64,000 nucleotides of DNA from Smithellaceae bacterium (GCA_030690945.1 JAUYFM010000058.1:36039-100038), one strand, 5' to 3'. Shown: positions 1-9,952, counted from the first letter of the stretch. Numbers and translations are program-made. The notes: generated by a model not told the origin, from the letters alone.

Positions 1-1
1 C

Positions 2-541
2 CAGGGAAGGGATCATTTTCAGGAAGGTGGAACCCTGACCCATGAGGAGCTGGAAACCCGGCAGAATCTGCCCGCGTTTATCAGTCAATTCCTGGCCGAA
101 AAAGAGCGGGGAATCCGACGTCCCCATATCTATGACCGGCTTTGGGAACTCTGCTATGGAACCCTGCTGGCCCAAGCCCAGGAAGAGGGTTGCCGCTATC
201 TGATCGATTACACCGTCTGGGAGATCGAACTGCGTAATTGCCTGGCGACACTGAGACTGCGGGAGAGCGAAGGAAATATCGCCGATCACACTATTATGCC
301 GGGCATCCGGGCATTCGATTTTTCGGTGCTTCTCTCCCAGTTAGACGGTCAAAAAAATCCTCTGGAAGCAGAGCGCATTATTGACGGTGAGCGCCTGAAA
401 CAGATTTTTCATTGCCAGGGGGCCGACTCTTTTTCTCTGGACGCCATACTGGCTTTCCTCGCCCGCGCCTTCATTTACAGTCGCTGGGAAAGGATGCAGA
501 TTCCTTATGATATTAATAACTTTATATACAGTGGAGGTTGA
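2..541 (+). CDS. DUF2764 family V-ATPase-associated protein (5' truncated by window)
   Basis: An open frame runs in from the left edge without a start and ends at TGA 539-541, just upstream of V-ATPase subunit A. The visible 179 residues are alpha-helical and acidic, with a conserved-looking N(C)LATLRLRE stretch and an aromatic C-terminus. DUF2764 proteins sit between subunits E and A in V/A-ATPase operons of Bacteroidetes, spirochaetes and some deltaproteobacteria, where a separate subunit C gene is missing; a C/d-like role is a family-level inference. Identification rests on position plus the sequence pattern, so the function remains uncertain. Confidence 0.7.
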   Translation, partial: QGRDHFQEGGTLTHEELETRQNLPAFISQFLAEKERGIRRPHIYDRLWELCYGTLLAQAQEEGCRYLIDYTVWEIELRNCLATLRLRESEGNIADHTIMPGIRAFDFSVLLSQLDGQKNPLEAERIIDGERLKQIFHCQGADSFSLDAILAFLARAFIYSRWERMQIPYDINNFIYSGG

Positions 542-543
542 AC

Positions 544-2325
544 GTGGGTGATCTTTCCAAAGGTCGTATCATCGCGATAAACGGCCCCCTGGCAACCTGC
601 GAGGTCGACCAGGGTAGCGAGGTTCTCCAGAACGAAGTAGCTTATGTGACCTGTCAGGGGGCGTCCCTCAAAGCAGAGGTGATCCGCGTTCGGGGCCGGC
701 AGATCGACATGCAGGTTTTCGAAAGTACCACCGGTATGATTGTGGGGAATGAGGTGACATTTTCCGGAGAGCTGCTCTCGGCAACTCTGGGACCGGGCAT
801 TTTAGGCATGATCTATGACGGCCTTCAAAATCCCCTGACACATCTGGAAAATGAACAATCTTTTTTTCTCAAACGGGGTCAATACTTAAATTCTCTGGAT
901 GAGGAAAGGCAGTGGGACTTCACACCTTCCGTGTCTGCAGGCACCGTTGTCAAGGCGGGCCAGTATCTGGGCAGCGTTCCCGAAGGGCTCTTTAAACACC
1001 ATACGATCGTTCCGCTTGCTCTGCGCGGAACATGGGAAGTTATGGAGATCATGCCGGCAGGCCCCTACCGGGTGAGTGAGACCATTGCCGTCCTGAAAAG
1101 CACTGATGAAGGACGGGAAGCACGCGTCACACTCAAGCAGGAATGGCCGGTCAAGATGCCTGTCCGCGCCTATCAGGAGAGGCTGCTCCCCAATCGGCAG
1201 ATGCTTACCCAGTGCCGTCTCATTGATATTTTCTTCCCCCTGGCCGAAGGCGGCACGGCCTGTATTCCCGGCCCTTTCGGCGCCGGCAAGACCGTTTTGC
1301 AGCAGATCATCTCCCGCTATGCCGAGGCGGACGTCGTGATCATCGTAGCCTGCGGAGAGCGGGCAGGCGAAGTCGTGGAGACGATCCGGGAGTTTCCCGA
1401 ATTGGAAGATCCGAAAACAGGCGGCTCTCTCATGAACCGGACCGTTATCATCTGCAACACCTCGTCCATGCCTGTGGCCGCCCGTGAGGCGTCCATTTAT
1501 ACGGGTATTACCATCGGAGAATATTACCGGTCTCTGGGGCTCAAGGTACTCCTCCTGGCCGACAGCACATCCCGCTGGGCTCAGGCTCTCCGTGAATCTT
1601 CGGCGCGTCTTGAAGAAATACCAGGCGAAGAGGCGTTTCCCGCTTATCTGGAAAGCCGTATAGCCGCCGTTTATGAACGGGCCGGGCTGGTGCAGCTTTC
1701 CGACGGCGCCACCGGGTCGTTGACCGTGATCGGCAATGTCTCACCCGCCGGCGGCAATTTCGAAGAACCTGTCACGCAAAACACCCTCAAGGTTGTGGGC
1801 GCCTTCTATGGTCTTTCCCGATCACGCTCCGACCAGCGGCGTTATCCGGCGATCGATCCTCTCATCTCCTGGAGTCTCTATCTTCGGCAAATGAAGGAAT
1901 CGCTGGCGGCGCGCTGCGATGGATGGGTGAAACTGGTCGAAGAGGTCCATGGGCTTCTCTATGCAGGCAGCGAAGTGCACCAGATGATGCTCGTTGTCGG
2001 TGAGGAGGGCATCGCGCTTTCCGACCTCATCACCTATCTGAAATCCGAGATTGTGGACGCCGTCTGCCTTCAGCAGGATTCGTTCGATGTCGTGGACCGT
2101 GCAACGTCGCTGGAACGACAGGTTGCCGATTTTCTGCTCTTAATGGATATGGTGCACCATCCGTTCACCTTTGAGAACAAAGAAAAGGCGCGCCTGGAAA
2201 TGACCGCCCTGCACAACCGTTTCTTCCAGATGAAATACTGCCCGTTTAAGGGGGAATCCTATCTTAAATACCGAGGCGAGATCGAGTCCATCATAGCCGG
2301 ACAAGGAGCAAGCAGCCCATGTTAA
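544..2325 (+). CDS. ntpA: V-type ATPase catalytic subunit A
   Basis: Catalytic A subunit of a V/A-type rotary ATPase, 593 aa, the usual length. N-terminal beta-barrel, the bulge domain typical of A subunits, then the P-loop GPFGAGKT near residue 235, followed by the GERAGEV and [10 protein letters not shown] motifs of the catalytic site. GTG 544 is chosen as start because GGAGG at 533-537 lies 6 bases upstream; a TTG at 538 in the same frame overlaps that Shine-Dalgarno sequence and is less likely. It overlaps the next gene (subunit B) by 7 bases, indicating translational coupling in one operon. Confidence 0.96.
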   Translation: MGDLSKGRIIAINGPLATCEVDQGSEVLQNEVAYVTCQGASLKAEVIRVRGRQIDMQVFESTTGMIVGNEVTFSGELLSATLGPGILGMIYDGLQNPLTHLENEQSFFLKRGQYLNSLDEERQWDFTPSVSAGTVVKAGQYLGSVPEGLFKHHTIVPLALRGTWEVMEIMPAGPYRVSETIAVLKSTDEGREARVTLKQEWPVKMPVRAYQERLLPNRQMLTQCRLIDIFFPLAEGGTACIPGPFGAGKTVLQQIISRYAEADVVIIVACGERAGEVVETIREFPELEDPKTGGSLMNRTVIICNTSSMPVAAREASIYTGITIGEYYRSLGLKVLLLADSTSRWAQALRESSARLEEIPGEEAFPAYLESRIAAVYERAGLVQLSDGATGSLTVIGNVSPAGGNFEEPVTQNTLKVVGAFYGLSRSRSDQRRYPAIDPLISWSLYLRQMKESLAARCDGWVKLVEEVHGLLYAGSEVHQMMLVVGEEGIALSDLITYLKSEIVDAVCLQQDSFDVVDRATSLERQVADFLLLMDMVHHPFTFENKEKARLEMTALHNRFFQMKYCPFKGESYLKYRGEIESIIAGQGASSPC

Positions 2326-3635
2326 CAGAACACTCTCACATCATCAGAATCCAGGGCGACATCATCACGGTACCCGCGAGGAACATCGGTTACGGTGAAC
2401 TGGCGCAGGTCAAAAGCCGGTACGGGGTGTCTTTAGCTCAGGTGATCCGTCTCAAGGGTCACGATGTTTTCTTACAGGTATTTGCCGGGTCCCGGGGCGT
2501 TTCCACGGGTGATCAGGTCCGTTTCCTGGGACGTCCCATGCGCGTGGCTTTCGGCGACGCCCTTCTGGGGAGGATATTCAACGGTTCCGGCGAACCTATC
2601 GACAACGGACCCGATCTGACAGCACTGCCCAAAATTGAAATCGGCGGACCTTCGGTAAACCCTGTCCGGCGTGTTATTCCCAGGGGATTTATTGAGACAC
2701 GTGTTCCCATGGTGGATGTTTTCAATCCCCTGGTGGAAAGCCAGAAACTGCCCATCTTTGCCGCGGCGGGCGAGCCCTATAACGATCTTCTGGCTCGTAT
2801 CGGCATGCGCGCCGATGCCGATGTCGTTATCCTGGGCGGCATCGGCCTCAAGTACGACGAGTATCTGAAATTCCGGCACGCCTTCGAAGAGGCGGGCGTG
2901 ATCTCCCGTTCCATCATGTTTGTTCATACGGCATCAGACCCCGTCGTAGAGCGTCTGCTGGTGCCCGACATGGCGCTGGCTGTGGCCGAACAGTTCGGTG
3001 TCCGGGGGAAGCGTGTTCTGGTATTGCTTACGGACATGACCGCGTTTGCCGATGCCTTGAAAGAAATCGCCATCTCCATGGATCAGGTTCCATCCAATCT
3101 CGGCTATCCGGGATCGCTCTACAGCGATCTGGCGTCGCGCTATGAGAAGGCCGTGGATTTTGAGGGAGCGGGCAGCATTACCGTTCTGGCCGTTACATCC
3201 ATGCCGGGTGACGATGTTACCCACCCGGTTCCCGACAATACGGGCTATATTACAGAAGGGCAATTCTATCTCCGCAAAGGGGTCATCGAACCTTTCGGAT
3301 CTCTTTCCCGGCTTAAACAGCTCGTCATTGGCAAGGTGACCCGGGCCGATCACGGGGTGATCATGAACAGCATGATTCGCCTTTTCGCCAAGAGCCGCGA
3401 AGTGGAGCAGAAGCTGGCCATGGGATTCGACAAGACAGAGGATGATGAGCGGTATTTGCGTTACGGGAAGCTCTTTTATGAACGTTTTATGGATTTGAAC
3501 GTGGACATCGGCCTCAACGATGCCCTGGATTTGGGCTGGAAAACGTTGTCGGAATGCTTCCGGCCCGAAGAAGTCGGCATTAAACAGGAATTTATTGATC
3601 AGCACTGGACAAAAGATAAACTCTGCGAGATCTGA
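2319..3635 (+). CDS. ntpB: V-type ATPase subunit B
   Basis: Non-catalytic nucleotide-binding B subunit that alternates with A in the V1 hexamer, 438 aa. It starts inside the end of ntpA. It lacks a canonical P-loop, as expected; the region near residue 150 reads [14 protein letters not shown], which is the B-type replacement, and the [14 protein letters not shown] and [14 protein letters not shown] motifs of the A/B interface are present. Five bases separate it from ntpD. The family assignment is secure from sequence and operon position. Confidence 0.96.
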   Translation: MLTEHSHIIRIQGDIITVPARNIGYGELAQVKSRYGVSLAQVIRLKGHDVFLQVFAGSRGVSTGDQVRFLGRPMRVAFGDALLGRIFNGSGEPIDNGPDLTALPKIEIGGPSVNPVRRVIPRGFIETRVPMVDVFNPLVESQKLPIFAAAGEPYNDLLARIGMRADADVVILGGIGLKYDEYLKFRHAFEEAGVISRSIMFVHTASDPVVERLLVPDMALAVAEQFGVRGKRVLVLLTDMTAFADALKEIAISMDQVPSNLGYPGSLYSDLASRYEKAVDFEGAGSITVLAVTSMPGDDVTHPVPDNTGYITEGQFYLRKGVIEPFGSLSRLKQLVIGKVTRADHGVIMNSMIRLFAKSREVEQKLAMGFDKTEDDERYLRYGKLFYERFMDLNVDIGLNDALDLGWKTLSECFRPEEVGIKQEFIDQHWTKDKLCEI

Positions 3636-3640
3636 ACTCT

Positions 3641-4243
3641 ATGGCACAGCGGATCAAACTCAATAAAGTCTCCCTGAGAGAGCAAAAACAAAAAATGGCG
3701 CTCTATCAACGCTTTCTTCCCGCTCTGGAGGCGCGTAAACAGCAGTTTCTCATGCAATTGGCAGTTGTCCGGAAGGATATCCGGGAGCAAGAGGGCGCCC
3801 TGGCTTCGCTTACGGCGGATATTTCTTTGTGGGCTCCTTTGGTTCGGGATATGGAGGACGTGCTGAGGCCGTTTGTCGAAATCCGTCAGGTCCGGGTTTC
3901 CATGCACAATGTGGCGGGTTTGAAGATTCCTCTTTTCCAAGAGGTCGTCTTTGGAGATCTCTCCTACAGCGCCTTTGCCACGGCTTATAGTTTCGAAATC
4001 GTCCTTAAGCGCCTGCGCGAAGCAATTCGCCGGCGCGAGAGACTGAGAATTCTACTGGAACAGGAGCGGATCTTAGCGGAAGGTTTCCGCAAGACGAGCC
4101 AGCGGATCAACCTCTACGAGCAGCGGCTGATCCCCGAGTGCCGTGAGGCCTTGCGCAAAATTGCCGTTTATCTCCAGGACCAGCAGGCCGCAGCCGTGGG
4201 CGTGGCCAAGGTCGCCAAGCGCCTGTTGGAGGCAGGTTTATGA
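3641..4243 (+). CDS. ntpD: V-type ATPase subunit D (central stalk)
   Basis: Central-stalk rotor subunit D, 200 aa, the usual size. It is almost entirely predicted long antiparallel coiled coil: an N-terminal helix beginning with the family pattern IKLNKVSLREQKQK and a C-terminal helix rich in Arg, Glu and Leu (residues about 120-200), with a short globular middle. Its stop TGA overlaps an ATG (ATGA at 4240-4243) that opens a 19-codon frame leading to ntpI. No separate F or C subunit gene is seen in this operon. Confidence 0.93.
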   Translation: MAQRIKLNKVSLREQKQKMALYQRFLPALEARKQQFLMQLAVVRKDIREQEGALASLTADISLWAPLVRDMEDVLRPFVEIRQVRVSMHNVAGLKIPLFQEVVFGDLSYSAFATAYSFEIVLKRLREAIRRRERLRILLEQERILAEGFRKTSQRINLYEQRLIPECREALRKIAVYLQDQQAAAVGVAKVAKRLLEAGL

Positions 4244-4299
4244 TGGATAACAACGTTAAACGCCCGTCCGGCAAAAGAACAGGCCGAAGGAGGTCTTAA
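4240..4299 (+). CDS. Possible 19-aa coupling peptide between ntpD and ntpI
   Basis: ATG 4240 overlaps the ntpD stop in an ATGA arrangement and reads MMDNNVKRPSGKRTGRRRS before TAA 4297-4299, two bases before the ntpI start. The Arg-Arg codons near its end are made of the AGGAGG that serves as Shine-Dalgarno for ntpI. This could be a short coupling peptide that carries terminating ribosomes from ntpD to ntpI, or simply chance. Nothing else supports a function for the highly basic product. Confidence 0.25.
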   Translation: MMDNNVKRPSGKRTGRRRS

Positions 4300-4301
4300 C
4301 C

Positions 4302-6128
4302 ATGGCGATTGCAAAAATGAGCCGGGTATTCATGGTCGGTCCTTCCATTCATAAAGAAGAAACAGTACGTTTTCTCCAGCGCGCCGGCGTTGTTCATCTG
4401 GAACCGGTCCAACCCCTTGCCGGCGCAGGCGAGAAAGAGGCCTCGGCGGCACTGCTGCGCCTGCGCAGGATCGGACAGACCGAAGAGGCTGTGAACCGCT
4501 ATAGCCGTCGCGCAAAACGGCAGACTGCCGATTGTTCCGATGAGGAACTGGTTGGCTGTGCGGAAGATGCCTTGGCGACTCTTCAGGAAATTGAAAACCG
4601 GAGACAAACTCTCGAACGTCTGGCCGATGACCTTGCCCCCTGGGGAGATTTCGATCCCGACGTGCTCAGCCGTCTGGAAGAAGCCGGGGTATCTGTCAGG
4701 CGCTGGCGTATGGATCGCAAAAAAGGTGCCGAGTGGACGCTTCCCGACGGAATCTTTGCCGAGATTGTTTCGGAAAAACAGGCGATCTTATTTTATACCA
4801 TTTCCCTCGCGGGGCCTGTCGACATTCCCGTTGCCTCTCCCCTGCCGATGCCGGAAATGGGTCTTGCCGCAGCCGCAAGAGAAATCGAACGGCTGAAAGC
4901 GGAAGAAGAATCCCTCGCCTGTCGCCTGGCCGGTATCGCCCAGAGAGCCGATGTCCTGAAGGCGCAGGTGACGTCCGCCCTCAACGAAGCGCTCTATCTG
5001 GAGCAGATGGGAACGCTCTATGCAGAGGATTATCTCTTCGGCCTTCAGGGTTGGATTCCCGAGGATCACATCCACGATTTTCTCCAGGAGATCACAAGAG
5101 AACACCTGCCGCTCCAATGCGAGATAAGAGACCCCCTGCCGGAAGAAGAGCCTCCGATCCTCCTTAAAAACAACTGGCTGATAAGACGGATAGAACCTTT
5201 GTTGAAGCTCTACGGCAATCCCAAGTATCGCGATCTCGATCCGGCTTATTTCTTTGCTCCTTTTATGGTCCTGTTCTTCGGCATTTGTCTCTCCGACGCC
5301 GGTTACGGTGTGGTTTTCTATCTTGTTGCCCACTTCATCGGGCGCAAATGGGGCGGGAAAGTGGAAGGGTTGCCACTGGTGATCAAGCTCTGTAAGGCCT
5401 TTGCCGTTTCCGCCGTGATTGTGGGCATCATCACGGGTTCCGTCTTTGGCTACAATTTTGAGGATCGCCGCTGGATTCTTTTCGACGTGTCTGTGGGCAC
5501 CGGTAATCCGATGCTTTACTTCTACATGGCCCTCGGCCTGGGCGTTGTCCATCTGAGTCTTTCCTATCTCCTGGGAATATTGCAGTCGGCCTACCGGTAT
5601 CTCCAGCTCCAGAAACTCGGCCTTATTTTTGTTCTCTGGGGCGGTGTGATGCTGGTAGCCCGGGCTGTCTGGTTTTCCACCCCTGACGCGGCGTGGAACC
5701 CACCTCTTTTCTATGGAGGTATAGGCTTCCTCGGCTTGGGTCTGGTTTTAACTTTGTTATTTGCCACCAACAATCCGAATTGGTTCATACGGCTCGGTGT
5801 GGGCCTCTGGAACGTCTATGGCCTCACCGGACTCATTGGCGATCTCCTCTCGTACGCCCGTCTATTCGGACTGGGGATAGCGACCGGAGCCATCGCTTCT
5901 GTGATGAACCAATTGGCCATGATGGTCTTCAACGCCACCGGTCCCATTATCGGCATTCCGCTGGCGGTGATCGTGATTATCCTGGGGCACACGTTCAACC
6001 TTGCGCTTTCCATTCTGGGAAGCACCATACATTCCGCCCGACTCCATTTTGTGGAAGCCTTTAAAAGTTTCTTCGAAGGGGGAGGAGTTGAATACAAACC
6101 ATTCAAAATCGAAAGGGGTAAGTTATGA
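4302..6128 (+). CDS. ntpI: V-type ATPase membrane subunit I (a-subunit)
   Basis: Membrane stator subunit I/a, 608 aa, forming the ion half-channels against the K ring. The N-terminal half (about 1-310) is a soluble, helical stator-arm domain; the C-terminal half carries seven to eight hydrophobic segments, starting near FFAPFMVLFFGICLSDAGYG and including the LSYARLFGLGIATGAIA helix that holds the essential arginine of the family. Shine-Dalgarno AAGGAGG at 4287-4293 precedes the ATG. The stop overlaps the ntpK start (ATGA). Confidence 0.95.
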   Translation: MAIAKMSRVFMVGPSIHKEETVRFLQRAGVVHLEPVQPLAGAGEKEASAALLRLRRIGQTEEAVNRYSRRAKRQTADCSDEELVGCAEDALATLQEIENRRQTLERLADDLAPWGDFDPDVLSRLEEAGVSVRRWRMDRKKGAEWTLPDGIFAEIVSEKQAILFYTISLAGPVDIPVASPLPMPEMGLAAAAREIERLKAEEESLACRLAGIAQRADVLKAQVTSALNEALYLEQMGTLYAEDYLFGLQGWIPEDHIHDFLQEITREHLPLQCEIRDPLPEEEPPILLKNNWLIRRIEPLLKLYGNPKYRDLDPAYFFAPFMVLFFGICLSDAGYGVVFYLVAHFIGRKWGGKVEGLPLVIKLCKAFAVSAVIVGIITGSVFGYNFEDRRWILFDVSVGTGNPMLYFYMALGLGVVHLSLSYLLGILQSAYRYLQLQKLGLIFVLWGGVMLVARAVWFSTPDAAWNPPLFYGGIGFLGLGLVLTLLFATNNPNWFIRLGVGLWNVYGLTGLIGDLLSYARLFGLGIATGAIASVMNQLAMMVFNATGPIIGIPLAVIVIILGHTFNLALSILGSTIHSARLHFVEAFKSFFEGGGVEYKPFKIERGKL

Positions 6129-6643
6129 CCAAGAAGGGAAAATGGGTGATGGGAGTTTTGGCGGCGGTCCTTGTGACGGCGGGATTTGTCTTCCCGGCTG
6201 TAGCCGGGGCAGCAACGGCGCCGCCGGAAAACTGGGCGCCGCTCATTGCAAAAATTGTGATGGGTCTGAGCCTGTCTCTGGGATTGTCGGGTTCCGCCGT
6301 CGGCTTGTCCATATCTTTTCAGGCTCTCCTCGGGGGTGGCGAGGAAAACTTTTACAAGAATATCGCCGTGGCGATGATGCCGTCATCCCAGGGGATTTAC
6401 TCCATTGTGGTTTTCTTCTCCAACATGGATGGGTTGAACACGGATCCCTATACTGTGGCCGGAAGGGCGGCTATCTTCGGGATGGCCATGTTTTTGAGTG
6501 CCTGGTATCAGGGAATCGTTTGCGCAGCCGGTATCCGCAGTATCCAGGAAGGTCGAAACACGATGGCCAATGCCCTGGTGGCGGGCGCCATGCCGGAAAC
6601 TTACGCAGTGTTCGCGTTGGTTATGACCTTCATTATGAAATAA
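6125..6643 (+). CDS. ntpK: V-type ATPase K subunit (proteolipid ring)
   Basis: Rotor-ring proteolipid, 172 aa, with two helical hairpins as in V-type K subunits plus an N-terminal hydrophobic leader (residues 1-30, ending AVAGAA) that may be cleaved. The ion-binding carboxylate is Glu158 in MPETYA. Residues matching the E. hirae NtpK sodium ligands are visible: MPSSQG (Ser88, Gln89), YQG (Gln129) and Glu158, with only Thr64 replaced by Ser. This argues for sodium rather than proton coupling. It is the last gene of the operon; the convergent etfA gene ends 18 bases further on. Confidence 0.93.
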   Translation: MTKKGKWVMGVLAAVLVTAGFVFPAVAGAATAPPENWAPLIAKIVMGLSLSLGLSGSAVGLSISFQALLGGGEENFYKNIAVAMMPSSQGIYSIVVFFSNMDGLNTDPYTVAGRAAIFGMAMFLSAWYQGIVCAAGIRSIQEGRNTMANALVAGAMPETYAVFALVMTFIMK

Positions 6644-6661
6644 ACAGACCCAACGAACACA

Positions 6662-7690
6662 TTACTCCCGGATGCGTTTCTTGAGTTCTTTGATCAAGTT
6701 GTTGAGCAGATCGCTTGCGTCGGCGGCAATGGCGACGTCGGCTATTTTCATCATCGTTGCCTGGGGATTTTTATTGATTGCGACAATGAAATTCGCTTCG
6801 CCCAGGCCGGCGGTGTGCTGAATAGCGCCGCTGATGCCGAAGGAAAAAAGAATTTTGGGTTTAATGTGCTTGCCCGCCTGTCCGACCAATGCGTCGTGAT
6901 CAGCCCATCCGGCGTAAACCACCGGCCTTGTCGCGCCGACGTCTCCGTTTAAAAGTCTGGCCAGTTCGTTGAGCTTTTTGAAATTGTTTTTATTGCCCAT
7001 GCCGCGTCCGCCGCAAACAATCACCATCGCGTTTTCAATCGTGTGCCCTTTTTGCGCCGCGCGTTCATATTCCACCACGCGAACCCGCGATGCCGGTAGA
7101 TTGGCCGGCAGCGACAGACGCTCCACGATGGCGGTACGTTCATAATTGTGCGGAATTTCCTTGAAGGTGCCGGGGCGCACGGTGGCCATTTGCGGACGGT
7201 GTTTTTCCGTGACGATTTCTGCCAGCATATGGCCGCCGAAAGACGGTGCGATTTGCACAAGCAGGCCTTCCGGTGCGATATCCAGACCGACGCAATCGGC
7301 AGACAAGCCGGTTTTCAAGCGCTTGGCTAACCTGGGCGCAAATTCCCGTCCGAAATCCGTTGCGCCGATCAGGATAATGTCCGGGTCTCTTTGCCTGGCC
7401 AATTTTTCAATCAGCGCCAGGTAATTTTCCGTGCTGTAGCTGGTCAACGACGGATGGTCAATGGCCAGCACGCGATCCGCGCCGTGCGCGGTATATTCCA
7501 TAATCCATTCTTCAACATTGTGTCCGAAAACGACCGCGCAGACTTCCGCGTCAACGACACGCGCCAGATCCACCGCTTTGGAAATCAGCTGCAGTGTCAC
7601 GCGGTTCTGGTAATAGTTGCGGTAGTCGCCAAATACCCAGATGCTCTTTTGTTTGTTCTTCATCGTCCGTTTGTTTTTACCTGTCTTCAC
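6662..7690 (-). CDS. etfA: Electron transfer flavoprotein alpha subunit
   Basis: EtfA carries the FAD that passes electrons from acyl-CoA dehydrogenase to downstream carriers. 342 aa. The C-terminal FAD domain is recognisable (GGRGMGNKNNF near 226, GQAGKHIKPKILFSFGISG, and INKNPQATMMKIADVAI). The start taken is a GTG whose GTGA overlaps the etfB stop; ATG 7663 nine codons later is an alternative. It is the last gene of the ACAD-etfB-etfA transcript, so this pair is probably dedicated to the adjacent dehydrogenase. Confidence 0.94.
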   Translation of the reverse strand: MKTGKNKRTMKNKQKSIWVFGDYRNYYQNRVTLQLISKAVDLARVVDAEVCAVVFGHNVEEWIMEYTAHGADRVLAIDHPSLTSYSTENYLALIEKLARQRDPDIILIGATDFGREFAPRLAKRLKTGLSADCVGLDIAPEGLLVQIAPSFGGHMLAEIVTEKHRPQMATVRPGTFKEIPHNYERTAIVERLSLPANLPASRVRVVEYERAAQKGHTIENAMVIVCGGRGMGNKNNFKKLNELARLLNGDVGATRPVVYAGWADHDALVGQAGKHIKPKILFSFGISGAIQHTAGLGEANFIVAINKNPQATMMKIADVAIAADASDLLNNLIKELKKRIRE

Positions 7691-8514
7691 GCCTGCTTCT
7701 CGGCCTCTATTGATTTCCCGATAACCGCGCTGATGGCCCGCTGGTAACGGTCGAGGAATTCACCTGCGGCAATGGCCGCCGCGCCCGTGATCATCACATT
7801 TTCCTTTTGCGTTTTGCGGATAAAGACGCGGCGCACTTTTGTCCGTGACCCGCGCGCTTCGAGATTTGCGGCTGTTATTCCCAGAGCCTCCGCATTCAGA
7901 ACGGGAATGTCCGTCTCCATAAAAGCCTTGTTGAGGCCGGCGAAAGATGCGTAACGCGGCTCGTATCGTTCCATGGAAATGGTGACCAACGCCGGAAATT
8001 CCATCTCCAGCGTTTCGCGGAAATTATCCACCAGACGCCGCACGCGCAGGATGCGCCCGGAAATGTCTAGGTGTTCGGCGTAAGCTGCCGCAGGTATGTT
8101 CAGCTCCTCGGCCAGTTGCGGACCCACCTGCGCGGTTTCGCTGTCCGACGTGTAGGCGCCGCACAAAATCAGATCACATCCGGAGGCTTCTTTTTGAATC
8201 GCCGCCGCCAGGATGAACGACGTGGCATACGTGTCGGAACCGGCTAAAATCGGGTCGCAGATGAAGATGCCCCGGTCCGCTCCCATCGCCAGGGCCTCGC
8301 GCAGAACTTCTTCGGCGGCGGGCGGACCCATCGTCATGACCGTGATGGATGCGCCCTGTTTTTCCTTGATTTGCAGCGCCGCTTCCACCGCGCGCTTGCA
8401 GGCCGGATTCATCATCCCCGCCGCCAGATCACGCCGGAGCGTGCCGGTTTTTTCATCCCAGGGCAGTTCGGTGACCATCGGCACCTGTTTAATACACACC
8501 ACAATATTCAGCAT
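7687..8514 (-). CDS. etfB: Electron transfer flavoprotein beta subunit
   Basis: EtfB, 275 aa. The N-terminus MLNIVVCIKQVP and the block MGADRGIFICDPILAGSDTYAT are typical of the family; the AMP/flavin-binding loop region GAYTSDSETAQVGPQLAEEL is intact. It lies 6 bases after the acyl-CoA dehydrogenase stop and overlaps etfA by 4 bases. In syntrophs such pairs move electrons from acyl-CoA oxidation to membrane oxidoreductases; that role here is inferred from the neighbourhood. Confidence 0.94.
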   Translation of the reverse strand: MLNIVVCIKQVPMVTELPWDEKTGTLRRDLAAGMMNPACKRAVEAALQIKEKQGASITVMTMGPPAAEEVLREALAMGADRGIFICDPILAGSDTYATSFILAAAIQKEASGCDLILCGAYTSDSETAQVGPQLAEELNIPAAAYAEHLDISGRILRVRRLVDNFRETLEMEFPALVTISMERYEPRYASFAGLNKAFMETDIPVLNAEALGITAANLEARGSRTKVRRVFIRKTQKENVMITGAAAIAAGEFLDRYQRAISAVIGKSIEAEKQA

Positions 8515-8520
8515 AAATGC

Positions 8521-9672
8521 TCACATCATCTGTTGAGATAGTATCGCGCGGGCGATGACCATGCGCTGGATTTCGCTCGTACCTTCGTAAATTTCCGTAA
8601 CCCTGGCGTCCCGAAAGTATCGTTCCACATCATATTCCTTGCTGTAACCGTAACCGCCGTGAATCTGAACAGCCAGCGATGTTACTTTGGACGCCACGGT
8701 GCTGCAATACAGTTTGGCCATCGACGCCTCACAGCCAAATGCCGCCCCTGCGTCCTTGAGTTCACAGGCGCGATACAAAAGCAGGCGCGCGGCCATGATT
8801 TCAGTGGCCATGTCAGCAATATAGTTTTGAATCGTCTGCTGGGAGGCGATGGGTTTTTTAAACTGCTGCCTTTCCTTGGCGTATTTGACTGCCGCTTCCA
8901 TTGCGCCCTGCGCGATGCCCAGCGCCTGGGCGGCCACGCCGATCCGGCCGTTATCCAGCGTCGTAAGCCCGATCTTCATGCCGTCGCCTTGTTTTCCCAG
9001 GAGGTTTTCTTCCGGCACAGGACAGTCTTCAAAAAATAGAGAAGAGACGGGATTGGCCCGCATGCCGCAGAGGTCCTCGAGTTCGCCGCGCAAAAATCCC
9101 GGGAATTTACTCTCGACAATAAAAACGCTGCTTTGCAGTTTGTTGTCGGGCGACGACGTTAACGCGAAAATTAAAGCGACGTCGCAGACCCCGCCGTTCG
9201 TGACAAATATTTTTGTGCCGTTTAAAATGTAATCCGTGCCGTTTTTGACGGCTGTTGTTTCCACACTACCCGCATCGGAACCCGCGTTGGCCTCCGTCAG
9301 GCTGAACGCGCCGATCGCGTTTCCTGCGGCTAATTGCGGCAGATATTTTTCTTTTTGCGAGGCATTGGTAAATTGCAAAAAAGGATAAACGGCCACGCCG
9401 TTGTGGACGGTGACGCACAGCCCCACCGCCGCGCAGACGCGGGAGATTTCTTCTACCACAATGGCGGCGCTGATGGAATCCAGGGCCGCGCCGCCGTATT
9501 CTTTGGGAACTTGCAGGCCGAAATAATTGAGTTCCCCCATTTTGGCGATGACGTCGCGGGGGAAGATCCTCTGCTGGTCAATTTCGGCGGCAATAGGCGC
9601 CAGTTCCGCTTCGGCGAAATGCCGTGCGGAATTGCGGATCAGTTTATGTTTCATACACGGGTTAAATTGCAA
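8521..9672 (-). CDS. Acyl-CoA dehydrogenase (short/medium-chain type)
   Basis: FAD-dependent alpha,beta-dehydrogenation of an acyl-CoA, 383 aa, the usual ACAD length. Motifs: AFSLTEANAGSDAGS (flavin/substrate loop), the FAD-contact stretch VQIHGGYGYSKEYDVERYFRD, and the catalytic-base motif YEGTSEIQR near the C-terminus. TTG 9672 is preferred as start: GGGGAG lies 7 bases upstream, and the family homology (LQFN...KLIRNSARHFAEAEL) begins before the internal ATG 9654. First gene of the dehydrogenase-etfBA unit; substrate chain length cannot be read from sequence. Confidence 0.92.
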   Translation of the reverse strand: MQFNPCMKHKLIRNSARHFAEAELAPIAAEIDQQRIFPRDVIAKMGELNYFGLQVPKEYGGAALDSISAAIVVEEISRVCAAVGLCVTVHNGVAVYPFLQFTNASQKEKYLPQLAAGNAIGAFSLTEANAGSDAGSVETTAVKNGTDYILNGTKIFVTNGGVCDVALIFALTSSPDNKLQSSVFIVESKFPGFLRGELEDLCGMRANPVSSLFFEDCPVPEENLLGKQGDGMKIGLTTLDNGRIGVAAQALGIAQGAMEAAVKYAKERQQFKKPIASQQTIQNYIADMATEIMAARLLLYRACELKDAGAAFGCEASMAKLYCSTVASKVTSLAVQIHGGYGYSKEYDVERYFRDARVTEIYEGTSEIQRMVIARAILSQQMM

Positions 9673-9771
9673 AATTCGTCTCCCCTGCCGGGGCAAGACG
9701 TTTCGTGCCCCAACAATTTCACTGGCTTATAGAAAAAAGATGCGGTAAAGTCAATCAAAGATTCACATTAT

Positions 9772-9952
9772 CGTAGGGGCGGGGTCATCCCGCCCTGATT
9801 CACCGGGGTCATCCCGCCCTGATGCACCGGGGTCTTCCCGCCCTGATGCACCGGGGTCATCCCGCCCCGTGTTATTTGATAGATGCGAAGATTACTGGAA
9901 AGAAGGGCGCGAAGACCGCGAAAAGAGCGGGCGCGAAGACCGCGCCCCTACG
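9772..9952. repeat. REP-type composite element A with 24-bp tandem repeat
   Basis: The element is bounded by inverted ends: CGTAGGGGCG from 9772 and CGCCCCTACG at 9943-9952. Inside are 3.75 tandem copies of a 24-bp unit beginning GGGGTCATCCCGCCCTGAT (9781-9870), then two copies of a GGGCGCGAAGACCGCG unit (9904-9944). A shorter version with the same ends lies at 10142-10242. The relic of a REP transposase sits between the two, which fits the family of RAYT-mobilised palindromic repeats. Confidence 0.8.

Noticed and set aside
2934..3605. 223-codon minus-strand frame inside ntpB
   Set aside because: Antisense shadow of a conserved V-ATPase subunit gene.
9781..9870. 24-bp tandem repeats that might be taken for a CRISPR array
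   Set aside because: The units follow each other without unique spacers and no cas gene is near; they are part of the REP composite.
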